From assembly GCF_000317795.1 (NCBI RefSeq), contig NC_019791.1, forward strand, positions 310,001-374,000: a stretch of 64,000 nucleotides of DNA, in the 5' to 3' direction. Positions 63,573-64,000 of the stretch are shown here, in pieces. Origin of the DNA: Caldisphaera lagunensis DSM 15908. Its GTDB lineage: Archaea; Thermoproteota; Thermoprotei_A; Sulfolobales; Acidilobaceae. Position 1 is the first letter of the stretch; every line of letters starts with the position of its first letter. Under the pieces are notes generated by a model that saw nothing but the letters and a program-made list of their open reading frames with translations, did not search any database and was not told the origin of the DNA. Made by a program: the position numbers and the translations under genes.

Positions 63573-64000
63573 TTAAATGCCAGCAAAGCCTTTACCTTTA
63601 TTATATGATTGAGGATTAATATAGTAAGGTTGAAATGCATTATTATCTTGAATATAATTTTGTTGTGAAAATAATCTATTATATTCTCTCCTAACATCAT
63701 CATTTACTAGATGCAAATAAAGTTGTGTAATTTTTATATCGCTATGTCCTAGCAATCTTTGCAATGCAGGTAAACTCATACCTCTTCTTAACGCTTCAGT
63801 AGCAAAAGTATGTCTTATTATGTGAGGCCTAACTTTTCTTGGATCTAATCCTGCTCTTACAGCTAAACTCTTTAATCTCTTATAAACGGCTTGATAAGTT
63901 AAATCTATGATATTCTTTCTCTTGTTTCCATATAGATTATATGCCTCTATTAAAGCCTGTCTACTTAAAGGACCTATGAAAACTATTCTTTCTTTATTAT
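63573..64000 (-). CDS. xerA: XerA-type tyrosine recombinase (partial, 5' end outside window)
   Basis: This is the C-terminal about 142 residues of a tyrosine recombinase; the frame continues beyond 64000. Catalytic motifs visible are [13 protein letters not shown] (H-x-x-R), LLGHSDI (His) and the nucleophile in ITQLYLHL (Tyr); the first catalytic Arg lies outside. The tail after the Tyr is long (about 50 residues) and Asn/Gln-rich. Archaeal XerA acts at dif to resolve chromosome dimers. An internal ATG (63779) gives a false shorter frame. Confidence 0.88.
   Translation of the reverse strand, partial: NKERIVFIGPLSRQALIEAYNLYGNKRKNIIDLTYQAVYKRLKSLAVRAGLDPRKVRPHIIRHTFATEALRRGMSLPALQRLLGHSDIKITQLYLHLVNDDVRREYNRLFSQQNYIQDNNAFQPYYINPQSYNKGKGFAGI

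Noticed and set aside
62084-64000. tRNA-Arg next to a tyrosine recombinase as the end of an integrated element
   Set aside because: No repeat of the tRNA 3' end was seen downstream, the genes between are ordinary regulators, and the recombinase looks like chromosomal XerA rather than an SSV-type integrase.

Overview
The window looks like chromosomal DNA of a thermophilic, probably acidophilic heterotrophic crenarchaeon. Evidence seen in the sequence: very low GC, purine-rich GGTG/GAGGTGA ribosome binding sites, many TTG and GTG starts, crenarchaeal box-A promoters 25-30 bp upstream of starts, an intron-containing tRNA-Trp, and archaeal-only genes (Nop5 and fibrillarin, S30e, GatD/GatE, pantoate kinase with phosphopantothenate synthetase, MptA, GTP cyclohydrolase III). 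A Caldisphaera/Acidilobales-like organism would fit, but that assignment is an inference and was not tested by a database search.

Layout, left to right. 1-3.4 kb: the downstream end of a sugar locus with a partial maltokinase-like kinase, a membrane-anchored secreted protein and a GH15 glucoamylase/trehalase. 3.5-7.4 kb: pheS, pheT and mptA, translationally coupled. 7.5-8.9 kb: a decayed IS605-type (TnpB) element. 8.9-14.5 kb: single genes (M19 dipeptidase, T4 endonuclease V-like glycosylase, KaiC-like ATPase, nitroreductase, 2-hydroxyacid dehydrogenase). 14.5-20.3 kb: a dismantled 2-oxoacid/acetoin dehydrogenase locus. One arm has fused E1 alpha-beta, a free lipoyl domain and an AcoX-like kinase; the divergent arm has an OsmC/Ohr-type peroxidase and a catalytic-domain-only E2, then a ubiquitin-like sulfur carrier and an AIM24 protein. 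20.4-26.5 kb: a lone sdhA, a GT2 glycosyltransferase, an MFS transporter, a second TnpB remnant, an unknown gene and a Nudix hydrolase.

26.6-32.9 kb is an information-processing block: tRNA-Trp with a 22-nt non-canonical intron, gatE-gatD-rps30e, then nop5-fibrillarin and a DUF61-like gene. 32.9-42.9 kb is central metabolism: threonine ammonia-lyase, then two paralogous 2-oxoacid:ferredoxin oxidoreductases flanking etfB-etfA and a DUF424 gene. 43.1-48.6 kb carries cofactor genes: pantoate kinase and phosphopantothenate synthetase (CoA), a MobA-like nucleotidyltransferase, a HAD phosphatase, and GTP cyclohydrolase III with lumazine synthase (riboflavin, and the F420/F0 precursor). 48.6-53.1 kb holds a nucleotidyltransferase, a very small membrane ORF, a 588-aa pilin-like surface protein, a DUF309-like protein and a second NAD-kinase-like protein.

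53.1-61.7 kb is a complete oligopeptide ABC transporter (two ATPases, two permeases, a stalked binding protein) next to an Ntn-type asparaginase/isoaspartyl peptidase. Together with the M19 dipeptidase, threonine ammonia-lyase, two ferredoxin-linked oxidoreductases and ETF, this suggests growth on peptides: import, hydrolysis, deamination to 2-oxoacids and ferredoxin-dependent oxidation. The right end has tRNA-Arg(UCG), TrmB and PadR regulators, and the C-terminal part of a XerA-type tyrosine recombinase that runs off the window.

The best candidates for unusual biology are the disassembled lipoyl-dependent dehydrogenase with a linked OsmC peroxidase, and the tRNA-Trp intron with a fully paired bulge-helix-bulge. 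No CRISPR array, rRNA gene or intact mobile element was seen.
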